From contig NBMH01000090.1 of the NCBI GenBank assembly GCA_002084875.1, forward strand, positions 1 through 46,016: 46,016 nucleotides of DNA. The letters are read 5' to 3'. This stretch comes from Anaerolineaceae bacterium 4572_78 (GTDB lineage: Bacteria; Chloroflexota; Anaerolineae; 4572-78). How positions within the stretch are numbered: position 1 is the stretch's first letter; every line of letters starts with the position of its first letter. This document shows, piece after piece, positions 1 through 8,660 of this stretch. A model generated the notes under the pieces. That model was not told the origin of the DNA. It saw only the letters and a list, made by a program, of their open reading frames with translations, and searched no databases. The position numbers and the translations under genes were made by a program.

Positions 1-165
1 GGGGGGCCATACGCCCCTGCTGTACTCCCACGCCCTTACTATACTCCTAGGGCTGTTCAATGCTATTTTTTGACAGGATAAACTGGAGGGTCAAAGCTTG
101 CTTTGACATGAAAAAGCAAGCGAGATTTGATGCTCCATTGTGCAACAATCTTAGCTGGGGTGGGT
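1..165. repeat. Family B/A repeat remnants downstream of lysS
   Basis: No gene is seen here. Bases 49-65 carry the family A terminal repeat AGGGCTGTTCAATGCTA. It is followed by an internal segment (TTTTTTGACA, a GGAGGGTCAAAGCTTGC block, ATGAAAAAGCAAGC) that recurs almost base for base at about 38910-38967 and, inverted, at about 24275-24371. Bases 1-48 hold a C-rich stretch with CGCCCTTACTATA, also found at about 24180 and inverted at about 38982-38993. The second terminal repeat of this copy is not recognisable, so the element is partial or degenerate. Confidence 0.6.
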
Positions 166-174
166 GGGAGGATT

Positions 175-1731
175 TCATAAGACCCTATCCAACAAGGCTA
201 ACCCCCTTGCCTTTCCAATCAACTTAGCAAACGTGCCAAACCGAGGTCCTTGTTGTTGTCCCATGACCACCTCGTAAAATATTTTGAAGAAATCGGCTGG
301 TTTTATCTCAAACTTGCGGGCGATATCGAAAGGTATTTTCTGTAATTCCTTCACATCATCACCTTCATAATTTGCCACTTCATCATGTAATGCTTGCAAC
401 ATGTGACGTTCCTGCTCGGTGGGAATGCGATATTTTTTATTCGGCAAAATGAAATCACGATAATAATTGATATTCTTGCTGATTAAATCTTGTAAGGCAT
501 GTTCATAATCTTTTGCTGCTGAGTCATATCGCTCCAGATAATCGAAAATCAACTGGCTATTATCATTCCCCAAAGCTGAAACAAGATTGTTAATCAAAGA
601 ATAATTTATCGGAAGTTCATAACTAGGTACGCTATTACCATTGTCATAGATATGCCAAACAGCCATGTCAGGTTGTTTTTGAGGTACGACTGATGCATAG
701 CGATTTAGTTCAGCCAAGTAATCATCTACAGATTTGGGCACCACATCCCAAAAGAGTCGTTTTGCCCGTTTTGGATTTTGAAAGATGTAATGCAACAATG
801 ATCCCAGCGGAGCATATTTTGTCCATGTATCAATCGTCAAACCAAGTCCTACGCTTTTTGATATTTTGCTACCCGTTTCATCTAGGAACATTTCATAGAT
901 AAGTCCAATCGGCGGCTGTTTGCCCATCAAACGGATAATTTTACCTGAAAGTTTGGCAGATTCGATTAAGTCTTTGCCATACATTTCATAGGCAACGTTA
1001 TAAGAGAACCAACGCAATGCCCAGTCTACTTTCCAGCCAACTTTGACCTTTCCACCTGTTACCACTGTATTTCCATGATGACCACATGATTTCATTTGTT
1101 CAGTATTTTTATTACATATGTAGTCAATGGTGCCGTTTTCGGGATGATAGCACGTAACTTGAGTAGTATAAATTCGACCACATGATTCACAAATCGGGAA
1201 AAATGGTGACCAATTTTCACGTTTGTCTTTCCGTAATGTCGGCAGGATAATCGCCTGTACTTCCTCATATTTGTTTAGCAAAATGGTTAAACCTTCATCA
1301 AAATCTCCATTTTGATATGCCTGTTGCGAGCTTTGAAATTGATAATCAAAATTGTACCTATCCAAAAACGTTTGTAGCTTTTGATTCATGTAACCGCTAT
1401 AACTATCACATTCAGCAAAAGGGTCGGGGATATGACAAAGCGGCTTGCCTAAATTTTCAGCTAACATGTTTTGCTGGGGCATGTTAAGTGGTACTTTACG
1501 TAAACCATCCATATCATCACTAAATGCAATCAACTTTGTTTGCCAACCTGTTAAATGTTCAAAGGCATGGCGTACCCATGTTGTTCGGGCTACTTCGGCA
1601 AATGTACCGATATGTGGTAGACCACTCGGACCAAATCCCGTCTCAAACACGACGGGAGATGCCGGTTCTGTTCTATGTCGTTTTTGAAGCGACTGTGCTT
1701 CCTTAAAGGGCCAAGATTTATATTTTTGCAT
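175..1731 (-). CDS. lysS: Class I lysyl-tRNA synthetase
   Basis: This enzyme charges tRNA-Lys with lysine in the cytoplasm. It belongs to the class I (archaeal-type) LysRS family, which replaces the usual class II enzyme in some bacteria. The Rossmann catalytic core shows the HIGH-type motif as HIGT at residues 40-43, and the KMSKS loop as KISKS at about 289-293. Cysteines at about 181, 184, 194 and 206 lie in an insertion compatible with zinc binding. The 518-residue length is normal for the family. The ATG is preceded by GAGGA about 8 bases upstream. The gene diverges from the prenyltransferase gene, and the 190-base gap holds promoters. Its 3' end abuts a repeat. No class II LysRS is seen in the window. 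Identification is secure. Confidence 0.95.
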   Translation of the reverse strand: MQKYKSWPFKEAQSLQKRHRTEPASPVVFETGFGPSGLPHIGTFAEVARTTWVRHAFEHLTGWQTKLIAFSDDMDGLRKVPLNMPQQNMLAENLGKPLCHIPDPFAECDSYSGYMNQKLQTFLDRYNFDYQFQSSQQAYQNGDFDEGLTILLNKYEEVQAIILPTLRKDKRENWSPFFPICESCGRIYTTQVTCYHPENGTIDYICNKNTEQMKSCGHHGNTVVTGGKVKVGWKVDWALRWFSYNVAYEMYGKDLIESAKLSGKIIRLMGKQPPIGLIYEMFLDETGSKISKSVGLGLTIDTWTKYAPLGSLLHYIFQNPKRAKRLFWDVVPKSVDDYLAELNRYASVVPQKQPDMAVWHIYDNGNSVPSYELPINYSLINNLVSALGNDNSQLIFDYLERYDSAAKDYEHALQDLISKNINYYRDFILPNKKYRIPTEQERHMLQALHDEVANYEGDDVKELQKIPFDIARKFEIKPADFFKIFYEVVMGQQQGPRFGTFAKLIGKARGLALLDRVL

Positions 1732-1807
1732 GATATTTTCCTCAAATTTATAATTTGTATTTATACTAAAAACTTCACGAGTGTATTTTATATTATAGCA
1801 TGCTGTT

Positions 1808-1836
1808 TTGCAAAAAAATTAGAATAGTTGTATAAT
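1808..1836 (+). promoter_or_regulatory. Sigma-70-like promoter for the UbiA gene
   Basis: TTGCAA (1808-1813), a 17-base spacer and TATAAT (1831-1836) face the prenyltransferase gene, giving a start of transcription near 1843. The predicted leader has the near-direct repeats TGTGGCTAC (1861-1869) and TGCGGCTAC (1884-1892) around the palindrome AATTCGAATT (1874-1883), a possible regulator site. An opposing TATAAT (1797-1792 on the minus strand) may serve lysS. Confidence 0.55.
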
Positions 1837-1929
1837 ACAAAGGAATCACAGAATTAACTTTGTGGCTACTATCAATTCGAATTTGCGGCTACAAAATTCA
1901 AAACTATTATCATATACATTTTGGAGAGT

Positions 1930-2838
1930 ATGACTAAAAATATGGAAAAAATAAAACAATTACTAGGTCCAATGCGTGTTCCCTTTTTGATATTAACACC
2001 CGCTTGTGTTTTACTGGGGGTAGGAACAGCTATGTGGGTTCACAACCAAGTGAACATTTTTCAGGCTATCTTAGTTCTCATTGGAGCGGTTTCTGCTCAT
2101 ATCAGTGTGAACGCTTTTAACGAATATTTTGATTTTCAAAGTGGTTTGGATTTAAAAACGGAACGGACTCCTTTCAGTGGTGGTAGTGGAACATTGCCCG
2201 AAAAGCCAGGTTTAGCTCCTTCTGCTTTGAATATCGCCATCACGACTTTTGTGCTTACTGCTTTGGTAGGCATGTACTTTATGTATGTTCAGGGTTTGGC
2301 TTTGTTACCATTAGGTATACTTGGTCTCATCATCATATACGTTTATACTAAATGGATTACTCAATATCCGCTTTTATGCTTGCTGGCCCCAGGACTAGGA
2401 TTTGGGCCGCTCATGGTGATGGGAACTCATTTTTCCCTTACAGGTGCATATTCATGGACACCTCTCATCGCTTCACTCATTCCTTTTTTCTTGGTGAGCA
2501 ATCTCCTACTTTTGAATCAGTTTCCCGATATTGAACCTGATAAAAAGGTAGGCAGAAAACACTTACCAATTGCCGCTGGCAGGAAAAATAGTGTTTATAT
2601 TTTTGGTTTATTTTTTGTATTGACCTACTTGGTCATTATCGTCGGTGTGTATTTTGCCTATCTACCGACCGCTAGTCTCATTGGGCTTTTAACGATAGTT
2701 ATTGCTATCCCTACAACTATGGGAGCATTCCGATATGCCGAAGACATCAAAAAATTAGTTCCATACATGGGGCTAAATGTAGTCATAAATATTATAACGC
2801 CTATTTTGGTTGCTACAGGATTGTTTATCGGCTGGTAA
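1930..2838 (+). CDS. UbiA-family prenyltransferase
   Basis: This is an integral membrane aromatic prenyltransferase of the UbiA/MenA superfamily, which transfers a polyprenyl chain to an aromatic acceptor, for example in menaquinone synthesis. About eight or nine hydrophobic segments cover the protein. The first Asp-rich motif appears as NAFNEYFDFQSGLD near residue 60 and the second as NQFPDIEPDKKVGRKHLP near residue 200, the two magnesium-diphosphate sites of the family. The length of about 302 residues is typical. GGAG at 1923-1926 supports ATG 1930; ATG 1942 is the alternative, and a TTG at 1921 overlaps the ribosome site. The closest type is probably MenA-like, but no men genes are nearby to fix the substrate. 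Confidence 0.88.
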   Translation: MTKNMEKIKQLLGPMRVPFLILTPACVLLGVGTAMWVHNQVNIFQAILVLIGAVSAHISVNAFNEYFDFQSGLDLKTERTPFSGGSGTLPEKPGLAPSALNIAITTFVLTALVGMYFMYVQGLALLPLGILGLIIIYVYTKWITQYPLLCLLAPGLGFGPLMVMGTHFSLTGAYSWTPLIASLIPFFLVSNLLLLNQFPDIEPDKKVGRKHLPIAAGRKNSVYIFGLFFVLTYLVIIVGVYFAYLPTASLIGLLTIVIAIPTTMGAFRYAEDIKKLVPYMGLNVVINIITPILVATGLFIGW

Positions 2839-2922
2839 ACGGTACAGCAGACAATATGTCTGCGGTTGCGGTGACTCAAACAGATTACGCAGACTTGCAA
2901 AATTTGTACATGGTTGTATTGT

Positions 2923-3447
2923 TTAACCCAAACCAATAAGTGCATTAACCAATTTTGGTATTACAAACCATTGTAATATACAATTTCCTTTAGCTAATCG
3001 GTTCCAACTATAAACATCTGTGGTTAAACAGACAAGCCCTGCTGTCGGAAAACGCAAGGGTACCGCTATATCGTTTCCGCCACATAAACTTGATACGGTT
3101 TCTTCCATTGTAGGATTGTGTCCAACCAGCATTACCGAATTAATTTCATTGGACAGGTCCCGTAGGGCAGTAATTAGAGTATCGCTTGTTCCATGATAAA
3201 ATGTGTGTTGCCAACTAATATCACCTTTATAACCACATGCCTTTGCTACCAATTTCGTTGTTTGTGTGGCACGTTTTGCCGAAGAGGCAAGAATAATATC
3301 AGGTACACAATCAAAACTAGATAATACTTGTCCCATTTTTGGGGCATCTTTTTTGCCCCGTTTATTCAAGGGACGGTCAAAATCAACTAGGGATGCGTCT
3401 CCCCAATCCGATTTTGCATGACGTAAAATAAGAATAGTTTTTGACAT
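2923..3447 (-). CDS. SixA-like phosphohistidine phosphatase (histidine phosphatase family)
   Basis: This is a small cytosolic phosphatase of the histidine phosphatase (phosphoglycerate-mutase-like) superfamily, closest to SixA, which dephosphorylates phosphohistidine on signalling domains. The catalytic RHG-type motif is seen as LILRHAKSDW near residues 7-16. The second histidine is in VMLVGHNPTMEE near residue 110. SSAKRATQT carries the expected phosphate-binding arginine. At 174 residues it is near the usual 155-175. The ATG is preceded by AAGGA in a leader almost identical to that of the gene at 4699-5616. It is convergent with the UbiA gene. Histidine kinases exist in the window, but none is adjacent, so the substrate is unknown. 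Confidence 0.88.
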   Translation of the reverse strand: MSKTILILRHAKSDWGDASLVDFDRPLNKRGKKDAPKMGQVLSSFDCVPDIILASSAKRATQTTKLVAKACGYKGDISWQHTFYHGTSDTLITALRDLSNEINSVMLVGHNPTMEETVSSLCGGNDIAVPLRFPTAGLVCLTTDVYSWNRLAKGNCILQWFVIPKLVNALIGLG

Positions 3448-3622
3448 TATTTTTTCCTTTATTCTACATAGAAGCTACTGAGTCCGAAATCATTTGCTGA
3501 TTTTGTAAATTTGTATTAGAACATTAAATATGAAGTAGCATAAATTGTCAAAAAACAATAACCGTTGTAGTATCAAGAATCATGGTATCACGCATGGAAT
3601 ATCAACAAGGAAAGCAGTTAGG

Positions 3623-3654
3623 CTTTTGGAATGCACTTTCGTACATTCCAAAAG
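3623..3654 (+). other. Perfect 11-bp hairpin in the leader of the GT87-like gene
   Basis: CTTTTGGAATG (3623-3633) pairs perfectly with CATTCCAAAAG (3644-3654) across a 10-base loop, about 30 bases upstream of the start codon at 3685. No T run follows, so it is not a classical terminator. It may be a translational or protein-binding element, or a single repeat copy. Confidence 0.45.
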
Positions 3655-3684
3655 GAATACAGTGAAAATTAAGGAAAAAAGACA

Positions 3685-4677
3685 GTGGTAATTCATCCCA
3701 CCAGAGCTATTTACGGCATCGTTGGTTTTTTTTGTCTCGGGTTCGATAAATTAAAAAACTTATGGACAAACCTAAGCCTAGCCGATAAAATTGGCATTCT
3801 TCTAATTATTGGGTTTGGTTGTTCTGCTTCGTTTTCACAGCGTTCAGGTTGGGATTACATCGCCGCCTTTCGAGCAGATACACTTGCTGGAGTAACTGCT
3901 CGACATACATGGAATCCATATCCTACCTATTGGCTTATTTATCCATTTGCTATCATGCCTGAACGGGTAGGGTTTTTCTTTTGGAATTTGGTTAATGCTA
4001 TTTGTTTTATCTACGCCATTTATTATTGGCGGGGAAATTTTCTAGGCTTTAGCCTATCACTCCCTCTTTTTTGGACATATTACAGTGGGCAGATGGAAGG
4101 ATTTATCAGCTTAGGGATTGTACTAGGTTTATCACAAAGTCCATTATTAGCTGGGTTTGGTTTAGCGTTACTAACCATCAAACCACAATTAGGCATATTA
4201 CCCGTTTTATTCATCCTCTATCGCCGCCGCGACTGGCAATTATTGATTGTGCCTGTTCTTATTTACGGAGCATCGTTTTTGTATTGGGGATGGTGGATAC
4301 CACAATGGTTGTATGATTTACATGGAAAAGGTGATGCTTCGGTTATTTTCCCAACAAATATCAGTTTATTTCCTTACAGCCTTATTTTATTATCACTTCT
4401 TTGGTGGACACGAAAATCATTGAAAGCATGGCTACTTATTGAAAGTTTGGTCATCACTTATTTTCCCGTCTATTCCTTAGCAGTGGTATTTTGCCTTGAA
4501 ATTCCCACATGGGCAAATGTATTTTTATGGTTGGTTTATATCAGTGCTAATTTTATTCAATACCCAACTGTCACATGGCTACCATACACAGCTATTCCTG
4601 GCTTCCTTATTCCTGTAGGCATGCTAGGGAAGGAATTACTTGATTTAAATCGCTCGTCTCGGAGCGTAGCACTTTAG
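3685..4677 (+). CDS. GT87/DUF2029-like polytopic membrane glycosyltransferase
   Basis: A 330-residue multi-spanning membrane protein with about 8-10 hydrophobic segments. The pattern resembles GT-C glycosyltransferases of the GT87/DUF2029 kind: an aromatic-rich extracytoplasmic loop after the first helix (SGWDYIAAF, then NPYPTYWLIYPFA) and the segment LLTIKPQLGILPVLFILYRR, close to the family signature of a KPQ stretch inside a helix. Such enzymes use polyprenyl-phosphate sugars. The donor and acceptor cannot be read from the sequence. The start is GTG with AAGGA about 9 bases upstream. It is convergent with the next gene and preceded by a hairpin leader. Confidence 0.62.
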   Translation: MVIHPTRAIYGIVGFFCLGFDKLKNLWTNLSLADKIGILLIIGFGCSASFSQRSGWDYIAAFRADTLAGVTARHTWNPYPTYWLIYPFAIMPERVGFFFWNLVNAICFIYAIYYWRGNFLGFSLSLPLFWTYYSGQMEGFISLGIVLGLSQSPLLAGFGLALLTIKPQLGILPVLFILYRRRDWQLLIVPVLIYGASFLYWGWWIPQWLYDLHGKGDASVIFPTNISLFPYSLILLSLLWWTRKSLKAWLLIESLVITYFPVYSLAVVFCLEIPTWANVFLWLVYISANFIQYPTVTWLPYTAIPGFLIPVGMLGKELLDLNRSSRSVAL

Positions 4678-4698
4678 TCTGACAATATTTAGACATAA

Positions 4699-5616
4699 TT
4701 AATACATTTTTGCTAGGCGATAGTAATACCATTCCCTTTTTTCACCATCAAGCGTCAACTCAAATACAGGTGAAGCTTGATTTCCTTGTGAGTCAATCAA
4801 CTTCAATTGCCATGTTCCCGTTTCAAAACGTGGGTATTCAAACACTAAGTTGCTTTCAATAATCTCGTTACGACATTTGATAACATAAATATCTCTGTTT
4901 TCATCATCAAAACTCTCATACGGGGTAGTACCTAGTATTCTCCCATCATCATCAAATATTCTCCCACCACCTTCTTGAGAATCTTGTTGAGACCTACCTT
5001 GACCACAATCCCAATCAATTTTATCAAGGTCGGCTCTATTTACCCATAATTTTTCAGGGGAACTTGCTTTACAAAGGGTATGGCAAGATGTATCGCTTTT
5101 TTGAACATCGCCTGTTTCTAAATTTGTACCTACAAGCCGATAGTCTCCTAAGGGAATGTTGCCATCGGTAACATTAATCATCACAGTTAAAAAATGATTG
5201 GTAGTCGTAAACACAACTGGTTCAGGTACGGCATAAAAAGGATACATTGATGTTGCTGTCGGATTAACAGGAATAGATGCTGGGTCAGGTGTGCTTGTTG
5301 GTGTGCTTGTTGGTGATGGTGGCGTTGATGTTGGGCGAAATGTTCTAGTTGGTCGGGCAGTGGCTGTTTGCGTTACCACGATTGTGTTAGTTGGGGTAGG
5401 AATAGACGTATCTGTAGGAGGTGGTGTTGATGTATCTGTTGGTGTTGATGTAAGTGTTGGCGTGTCGGACGGCCGAGCAACTAATGTTTCCACCGCTGAA
5501 ATTTCTGCAACCATAGCTTGACCTGAAAGAGCAAATATGATAAATAAAACAATTGCAATTAAGGCAATTACAACCAAAGCAATAATTTGTTTGGGACTTA
5601 ACATGCGATTTGACAT
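4699..5616 (-). CDS. Membrane-anchored protein with Pro/Thr-rich stalk, function unknown
   Basis: Not recognised as a named family. An N-terminal hydrophobic helix (about residues 9-32, IIALVVIALIAIVLFIIF) acts as a signal anchor. A low-complexity stalk of TPT/STP repeats spans roughly residues 48-125. The C-terminal domain, about 180 residues, is probably beta-rich and has cysteines in SCHTLCKAS, WDCGQG and VIKCRN that could form disulfides outside the cell. Pro/Thr stalks of this type are common in secreted Anaerolineae proteins. The ATG has AAGGA about 9 bases upstream, in the same leader as the SixA-like gene. Inference: an extracellular adhesion, sensing or carbohydrate-related domain held off the membrane. 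Confidence 0.75.
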   Translation of the reverse strand: MSNRMLSPKQIIALVVIALIAIVLFIIFALSGQAMVAEISAVETLVARPSDTPTLTSTPTDTSTPPPTDTSIPTPTNTIVVTQTATARPTRTFRPTSTPPSPTSTPTSTPDPASIPVNPTATSMYPFYAVPEPVVFTTTNHFLTVMINVTDGNIPLGDYRLVGTNLETGDVQKSDTSCHTLCKASSPEKLWVNRADLDKIDWDCGQGRSQQDSQEGGGRIFDDDGRILGTTPYESFDDENRDIYVIKCRNEIIESNLVFEYPRFETGTWQLKLIDSQGNQASPVFELTLDGEKREWYYYRLAKMY

Positions 5617-5640
5617 TATTTTTTCCTTTCTTATTTAATT

Positions 5641-5700
5641 AATAGCCCCAACCAACCCATCTATGTGTGGAGGTGTTGGTGTGGGATGAACGGTTACAAT
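5641..5700 (-). repeat. Family B repeat, minus orientation
   Basis: On the minus strand this reads GTAACCGTTCATCCCACACC, the same opening as copies near 27424, 32848 and 38812. It lies in the 275-base gap between the divergent genes at 5616 and 5892. The rest of that gap is AT-rich, without a convincing gene. Confidence 0.6.
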
Positions 5701-5891
5701 ATAATTATACCTTACTATTCTTTTTTTTGCAATGTCAATATTAGGAAATAATATCTTGTCAATCTACTACCATTTCAGATGAGTATCGTTTGTCGGCATT
5801 GTTAGAATGATTTTTTGCGATATTGCTAATTTCATGCCATAATAGATATTCAGTTTTTCTACAAAGTTGAACTTTTGCATGGGAAAGTCTT

Positions 5892-7448
5892 TTGAATCGA
5901 ATTGTAATTATCATAATTATTTCGTTAATACTCATGACTGGTTGCCAGAGTGAAGCCCAACTAACTTTGGCACCAGTTCCTTCCGAAACTGCGAGTTTCA
6001 GACTCAGTACAACTCCTTCAACCAATATGGTAGCCCCCTCCACTACAAGGGGAGAGGAGGTTGATGACCCCACCCCTACCGCACCTTCTCCTACAAGGGA
6101 AGGTGCGGAGAACTTTTCCACCCCCTCTCCCTTTGTGAGGTTGGCTAGTGTGGATGGCAAACAATTTAACATACCTGAAAGTGCCTTATCCCAAATCACT
6201 AACGACACAATACCAATGCCAATACCTCTACCAACGCCAGGACCACTATTTCGACGTTATAAAATTCAAGATGGGGATACATTAGGCTGGATTAGCTGGA
6301 AATTTGACATGCCAATAAACGAAATATTAGCCATGAATAACTTGAGAGAAGATGATATTATAAACGTAGGGAAAACGCTGATTTTGCCTTTGCATGTCTC
6401 AAACGTCCTAACAACAAATATCACCATGCCTGATAGTGAAGTAGTCTACAGCCCGACATACATTGATTTTGATATTGAGGCTTTTTTACATGAGCAGGGC
6501 GGTTATCTAGCACATTATGAGGAAAGGGTTGAAAATGTTAACCTAAGTGGAGCAGAAATCATCGAACTTATTGCTAAAAGATATAGCGTTGGTCCACGCA
6601 TCCTGTTAACAGCACTTGAATTTTACGGGCAATGGGTGACCAATCCTCAACCTAAAATACAACAATTAGGGGCAGGCAACCCTTTCAGTGATAGGCTATA
6701 TGTTCAACTCGCTTGGATGTCAAATAAAATTAATGATGGCTATTACAGCTACAAACGAGAAGGAAATTATGTAGTTGAGTTCCGAGATGGCACATTAGCT
6801 TTAATTTCACCAGGCATCAATGCTGGCACAGTCGGTATCCAAAATCTGTTAGCCCAAAACATAAATTGGTCAGATTTGCAAGTCCTTCACCCTCAAGGGA
6901 CAAAGTCTCTTGAAGGTAAGTGGGGCATGCCACAATTTTTAGCTCAATATGAGGAATTTTTCGGCGACATGCATGCCAACAAAATTTATCCTCTAATTCC
7001 CATCACTTTAGAACAACCAACCTTTTCTTTGCCATGGGAAAAAGGAGAAATGTTTTATTTCACAGGAGGCCCACACGTTGCTTATGGTATTGCTTCAGTT
7101 TGGTCAGCAATTGATTTTGGTCCTTCTGATGTATTAGGCAGTTGCTACATTTCGCAAAAGCATATAACTGCAGTAGCTCCTGGACTCATTTTGTTTAATG
7201 GTGCAGGGGAAATTTATCTTGATTTAGATGGAGATGGTAATTGGCAAACAGGCAGCCATCTACATTTTGCTCGCCGCTACAATGGCGAATGGATTGCCGC
7301 CGATGGACCTGTACCCCTTAATCTATCGGGTTGGCAAACAAAAAACGGACTTGCCGCTTATGAAGGTACACTTTTTAAGGGGGACATAATAAAGGAAGCA
7401 TGCCAATGTTGGGATGATGAAAAAAATGGGATTATACATGAAAAATAA
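5892..7448 (+). CDS. Lipoprotein with LysM and M23-type peptidase domains
   Basis: A secreted lipoprotein predicted to bind and cut peptidoglycan. The signal peptide is very hydrophobic and ends in a lipobox (LMTGC, Cys about 18). A Pro/Thr linker at about 30-115 contains a family B repeat in frame. The LysM domain covers about 118-168 (YKIQDGDTLGWISWKF ... INVGKTLILPL). A helical middle region follows. The C-terminal M23/LytM-like domain has GGPHVAYG, VWSAIDFGPSD and SHLHFARR, supplying the His...Asp and HxH zinc ligands at roughly 394, 407 and 454-456. The start is TTG, chosen because it gives a clean signal peptide; the ATG at 5879 is out of frame. The 3' end overlaps the next gene by 35 bases, suggesting translational coupling. 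Confidence 0.82.
   Translation: MNRIVIIIIISLILMTGCQSEAQLTLAPVPSETASFRLSTTPSTNMVAPSTTRGEEVDDPTPTAPSPTREGAENFSTPSPFVRLASVDGKQFNIPESALSQITNDTIPMPIPLPTPGPLFRRYKIQDGDTLGWISWKFDMPINEILAMNNLREDDIINVGKTLILPLHVSNVLTTNITMPDSEVVYSPTYIDFDIEAFLHEQGGYLAHYEERVENVNLSGAEIIELIAKRYSVGPRILLTALEFYGQWVTNPQPKIQQLGAGNPFSDRLYVQLAWMSNKINDGYYSYKREGNYVVEFRDGTLALISPGINAGTVGIQNLLAQNINWSDLQVLHPQGTKSLEGKWGMPQFLAQYEEFFGDMHANKIYPLIPITLEQPTFSLPWEKGEMFYFTGGPHVAYGIASVWSAIDFGPSDVLGSCYISQKHITAVAPGLILFNGAGEIYLDLDGDGNWQTGSHLHFARRYNGEWIAADGPVPLNLSGWQTKNGLAAYEGTLFKGDIIKEACQCWDDEKNGIIHEK
6031..6142 (+). repeat. Family B repeat inserted in frame in the lipoprotein linker
   Basis: The C/G-rich palindromic blocks CCCCCTCCACTACAAGGGGA, CCTTCTCCTACAAGGGAAGG and CCCCCTCTCCC match the intergenic family B element. 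Here they are translated as part of the Pro/Ser/Thr linker between lipobox and LysM. The reading frame is kept and no domain is cut. Confidence 0.7.
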
Positions 7449-8418
7449 AATGAGGTTAGTTTTTATCACAATTATTTTAATACTAGCATCAAGCATGTTT
7501 GTGCAATGTAGCACGAAAACTGGTAACCCATCTGCAAAAAACCCAAAATTAAAGGTAGTAGCAACAACAAATATTATTGCTGATGTGGTAAGTAATGTCG
7601 GTGGAAATTTAATTGAGCTAACATCTTTGTTACCAATTAACAGTGACCCTCATACATTTGAACCTACCCCACAAGATGCGGTGACTATTAGCAAAGCTGA
7701 TGTGATTTTTATCAATGGGCTTGGGCTAGAAACATTTTTAGACGATTTAATGAAAAATGCGGGCGGGCAGGCAATCATTGTATCAGTTTCCGATGGTGTT
7801 GAGCTTCGGACTTTTTCCGATAGCAAACATGGACATGATGAGCATGGACATGATGGCAACGAAGGCGAGCATGCCAACCATGAATCTGGTGGACATGACC
7901 CTCACACATGGATGACTCCAAAAAATGTACAGGTCTTTGTAGATAACATTGAACAAACTTTGCATGATGTTGACCCGACCCATGCAACAATCTATCAGGC
8001 AAATGCAGAATCGTACAAAGCACAGTTAGAAAAATTAGATGTGTGGGCAAAAAATCAGGTTGAGCAAATTCCAGTCGAACATCGTAAGTTGGTTAGCGAC
8101 CATCAATCTTTTGGCTACTACGCAGACCGATACGGCTTAGAGATAATTGGAGCTGTTATCCCAACCTATAGCAGTAGTGCAGAACCATCTGCTCAAGAAT
8201 TGGCTGAACTGCAACATTTAATTGAGGAATTTGAGGTAAAGGCAATTTTTGTGGGGGCGACTGCTAATAACGTGTTGCCACAACGTTTGGCGGATGATAC
8301 GGGGATAAAAATTATCCCACTTTACACTGGTTCGCTTGGTGAAACAGGTAGCGGCGTTGAAACCTATTTTGATTTTATTCGCTACAATACGACCGCTATC
8401 GTTGAGGCTCTTAAATAG
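7414..8418 (+). CDS. ZnuA/TroA-family metal-binding lipoprotein
   Basis: This is the substrate-binding component of a zinc or manganese ABC importer (cluster A-I/TroA fold), anchored outside the membrane. A lipobox-like SMFVQC follows the hydrophobic signal. KVVATTNIIADVVSNVGG is the family N-terminus. First-ligand His is in NSDPHTFEPTP, and the second is in HDPHTWMTPKN. SDHQSFGYYADRYG supplies the third, and the conserved C-terminal acidic ligand is in LADDTGIKIIPLYTGSLG. A His/Asp-rich loop (about 138-165) marks zinc-type members. The start may be ATG 7414 or, with a better signal-peptide length, ATG 7438. It overlaps the LysM/M23 gene. No cognate permease or ATPase is in the window, so it is an orphan here. 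Confidence 0.9.
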   Translation: MMKKMGLYMKNKMRLVFITIILILASSMFVQCSTKTGNPSAKNPKLKVVATTNIIADVVSNVGGNLIELTSLLPINSDPHTFEPTPQDAVTISKADVIFINGLGLETFLDDLMKNAGGQAIIVSVSDGVELRTFSDSKHGHDEHGHDGNEGEHANHESGGHDPHTWMTPKNVQVFVDNIEQTLHDVDPTHATIYQANAESYKAQLEKLDVWAKNQVEQIPVEHRKLVSDHQSFGYYADRYGLEIIGAVIPTYSSSAEPSAQELAELQHLIEEFEVKAIFVGATANNVLPQRLADDTGIKIIPLYTGSLGETGSGVETYFDFIRYNTTAIVEALK

Positions 8419-8419
8419 T

Positions 8420-8650
8420 TACGTGTTCACCCACACAGGGAGAGAGTCAGGGCTGTTCAATGCTAAAGGGGATATTGGATTTCGTACCTCAATCTCATCC
8501 ATGGGGTATTGTTTTTAACAGAATATATAGGGATTTATGGTATAAATCCCACACGATGATAAGACATGTTTCCTATATTCATACATGTTCTACCTGAAAA
8601 ATAGCATTGAACAGCCCTAGGGAGAGGGTAGGGTGTACGGTTACGATTTT
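8420..8650. repeat. Family B element split by a family A element
   Basis: Left (about 8420-8448: GTTACGTGTTCACCCACACA, then GGGAGAGA) and right (about 8620-8650: GGGAGAGGGTAGGGTGTACG, then GTTAC) flanks look like the two halves of a family B element. The family A element 8449-8619 sits between them. This fills the whole gap between znuA-like and the dehydratase gene; no other gene is seen. Confidence 0.55.
8449..8619. mobile_element. MITE-like element, family A, complete copy
   Basis: Perfect 17-bp terminal inverted repeats, AGGGCTGTTCAATGCTA (8449-8465) and TAGCATTGAACAGCCCT (8603-8619), bound a 171-bp non-coding element. Inside is a small hairpin GGGATTTA...TAAATCCC. No transposase is encoded, so it would need one in trans. 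Related copies or ends occur at 49, 24355, 27505 and 38895. Confidence 0.7.
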
Positions 8651-8660
8651 TTTACATTTT

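Noticed and set aside
1921-1929. TTG 1921 as start of the UbiA gene
   Set aside because: It overlaps the GGAG ribosome site itself; ATG 1930 or 1942 is more plausible.
5291-5521. Open frame opposite the Pro/Thr stalk encoding Val/Gly/Ser-rich repeats
   Set aside because: It is the complementary strand of the TPT/STP repeat and has no ribosome site; a shadow of the real gene.
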